From contig NZ_CAKUCL010000088.1 in the NCBI RefSeq assembly GCF_934643405.1, positions 1 to 24,782 on the forward strand: a stretch of DNA of 24,782 nt. The letters are read 5' to 3'. Numbering within the stretch: position 1 is the stretch's first letter; the number at the start of each line of letters is the position of its first letter. The notes under the pieces are model-generated. The model searched no databases and had not been told where the DNA came from. It saw only the letters and a program-made list of their open reading frames with translations. Below, piece by piece: positions 23,809-24,782 of this stretch. Source of the stretch: an uncultured Actinoplanes sp. (GTDB lineage Bacteria; Actinomycetota; Actinomycetes; Mycobacteriales; Micromonosporaceae). A program made the translations under genes and the position numbers.

Positions 23809-23831
23809 AAGGTCATCAGCCAGTTGACCTT
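23809..23831. terminator. 23-bp inverted repeat after the E2 gene
   Basis: AAGGTCA (23809-23815) and TGACCTT (23825-23831) are exact complements with nine bases between. It starts eight bases after the E2 stop. There is no following T-run, so it could be a weak terminator or an operator. Confidence 0.4.
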
Positions 23832-23868
23832 CGATCGTTAGGCAGGTGCGCGAGATCACCCCCTAAAT

Positions 23869-23928
23869 CTTTGGTGTCTCGTCTCGGTTCGTTGCACAAT
23901 GGACGTACCACCGAGACGAGCACCAAAG
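23869..23928. promoter_or_regulatory. 60-bp near-perfect inverted repeat upstream of the 45-residue gene
   Basis: Left arm CTTTGGTG, a single extra T at 23877, then CTCGTCTCGGT pairs completely with the right arm ACCGAGACGAG-CACCAAAG (23910-23928). The result is nineteen pairs with one bulge and a 21-base loop. No T-tract follows. A -35-like TTGGTG (23871-23876) in the left arm and a -10-like CACAAT (23895-23900) in the loop are 18 bases apart, so the repeat may flank a promoter. Alternatively it folds as RNA. Confidence 0.8.
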
Positions 23929-23966
23929 ACGCGGCCCTACCGGGCCGAAGGGAAGTGAGCAGCGCG

Positions 23967-24104
23967 ATGAGCATCGTCGAGCGCGTCCGCCAGCGCCGGC
24001 AGGCCAACCGTCAGAACCGCGTGATCGACCGCGCGTGGAGGACGGCTCCTACTCAGGCCATGCGTGACGAGATCCGCATCCTGGCCCAGCATCAGCCCTT
24101 CTGA
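23967..24104 (+). CDS. Basic microprotein, 45 residues
   Basis: The frame starts MSIVERVRQRRQANRQNRVID and ends RDEIRILAQHQPF. It is Arg/Gln-rich, predicted mostly helical, and without Cys or hydrophobic segment. The ATG has only a distant purine-rich AAGGGAAG about a dozen bases upstream. A 60-bp inverted repeat lies 38 bases before the start and a strong terminator begins 14 bases after the stop, which frames a self-contained transcription unit. Codon use follows the high-GC third-position pattern. The product resembles short basic actinobacterial proteins of unknown function; nucleic-acid binding is only an inference from charge. Confidence 0.7.
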   Translation: MSIVERVRQRRQANRQNRVIDRAWRTAPTQAMRDEIRILAQHQPF

Positions 24105-24118
24105 TCGCGACGGCATCA

Positions 24119-24157
24119 CGGCCCGCCCGGAATCACTCCGGGCGGGCCGTTTCGTTT
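24119..24157 (+). terminator. Strong intrinsic terminator after the microprotein gene
   Basis: CGGCCCGCCCGGA (24119-24131) pairs perfectly with TCCGGGCGGGCCG (24137-24149) around loop ATCAC and is followed by TTTCGTTT. Confidence 0.93.
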
Positions 24158-24417
24158 CTCAACACTCCCTTAAAGATCGGCCGCGGGTCCCCTTCCGGAT
24201 GTACACCGGGATTCCTCCCGTCGCTTGCGCCCGGTACGGTTGGGCACGGTCACCAACCCGACCCCCGCGGTCGGTGCGGGGACCGGGGCCCCCGAGTCAC
24301 CCCGCCGGATGGTCCCGCACGGCCTGGCCCCGAGAGCTGGGCACGGCCCCGGTGAGATTCGCCGCCGGGTCGCGTCCGTGCGAAGCTGGCACGGCCGCAT
24401 CGATGGAGGAGGCGCTC
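24158..24417 (+). promoter_or_regulatory. Intergenic region upstream of the last gene
   Basis: 260 bp without a supported gene. It holds an imperfect direct repeat AGCTGG(G)CACGGCC at 24335-24348 and 24384-24396, with further GCACGG copies near 24243 and 24317. The sequence GGAGGAGG at 24405-24412 is the ribosome site of the next gene. No clear -35/-10 pair was found. Confidence 0.4.
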
Positions 24418-24782
24418 ATGACGTCCGAGGGGCAGTACGCCGGTTCCCAACCGGCCGAGGCCACGTCGGGCGGCTCATCGCCGGACGGCTTCCCGCCCGA
24501 CACTGACGGTCATCGCGTGTCGGGTCGAGCGTCGGCTCCCTCCCCCGCCGACGCCTTCCCCCATTCGTACGCTCCGCCGCCGCACCACACCCCCAACGGC
24601 GGATCGCCGTTCGTCGTCCCCACGGTCGCCTCGTTCGGCCAGGGCCAGGAGTCCCGGGGCACGTCCTACGGGTCGGCGCGGGTGCCCCAGCCTGAAGAAA
24701 GCGACGCGTTGCCCCAGCGCAATTCCGCCTCACCGTACGGCGCGGTCACTCCCGGTGACCCTCAAGGCGACCCGGCCTGGGC
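24418..24782 (+). CDS. Pro/Ser/Gly-rich protein, 5' part only (continues past the right edge)
   Basis: The ATG at 24418 has an excellent ribosome site GGAGGAGG five bases upstream and the frame stays open for 121 codons to the end of the window. The visible part begins MTSEGQYAGSQPAEATSGG and continues as a disordered Pro/Ser/Gly/Gln-rich region with scattered Tyr and no membrane segment yet. Such N-termini precede membrane, protease or regulatory domains in actinomycete envelope proteins, but the functional domain lies outside the window. I cannot name it. Confidence 0.75.
   Translation, partial: MTSEGQYAGSQPAEATSGGSSPDGFPPDTDGHRVSGRASAPSPADAFPHSYAPPPHHTPNGGSPFVVPTVASFGQGQESRGTSYGSARVPQPEESDALPQRNSASPYGAVTPGDPQGDPAW

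Noticed and set aside
23869..23928. Intrinsic terminator of the dehydrogenase operon
   Set aside because: The 21-base loop is large and no T-run follows the stem, so it does not fit an intrinsic terminator.

Overview
The window is high-GC DNA with genes packed on both strands, frequent GTG starts, 1-4 nt stop/start overlaps and HspR-type heat-shock control. This points to a filamentous actinobacterium. The overall gene set fits Micromonosporaceae, probably Actinoplanes or a relative; the genus is an inference from style and not proven here.

Left part (1-2636): two minus-strand genes encode paralogous four-helix membrane proteins with long Pro/Gly/Tyr-rich repetitive C-terminal tails. The first runs off the left edge. 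An intergenic region, a 58-residue plus-strand protein and a strong bidirectional terminator follow.

Stress block (2645-13310): clpB (minus) has a HAIR operator in its promoter and is divergent from a SET-type sugar-efflux MFS gene. Next come a KhtT/KhtU-like cation efflux pair and a conserved hypothetical (plus). The dnaK-grpE-dnaJ-hspR operon (minus) has its own HAIR operator in front of dnaK. The window thus holds the repressor (HspR), its expected co-repressor (DnaK) and two of its operators, forming a disaggregation/refolding regulon (ClpB plus DnaK/DnaJ/GrpE) with feedback.

Dynamin block (13411-18396): divergent from dnaK lie two translationally coupled membrane-associated GTPases resembling the paired dynamin-like proteins of sporulating actinomycetes. 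A 403-residue protein of unknown function follows.

Right part (18406-24782): a minus-strand, single-helix, highly charged repeat protein is divergent from an E1alpha-E1beta-E2 operon for a 2-oxoacid dehydrogenase (branched-chain or pyruvate). A perfect 11+11 bp inverted repeat lies between them. After the E2 gene come a 23-bp inverted repeat, a 60-bp near-perfect inverted repeat, a 45-residue basic microprotein and a strong terminator. The window ends inside a Pro/Ser/Gly-rich protein.

I found no tRNA, rRNA, CRISPR array, insertion sequence or phage gene. Most of the window is ordinary chromosome. The least explained items are the 60-bp inverted repeat with its microprotein, the 24-bp palindrome upstream of the dehydrogenase operon, the repeat-tailed membrane proteins and the intercistronic hairpins.
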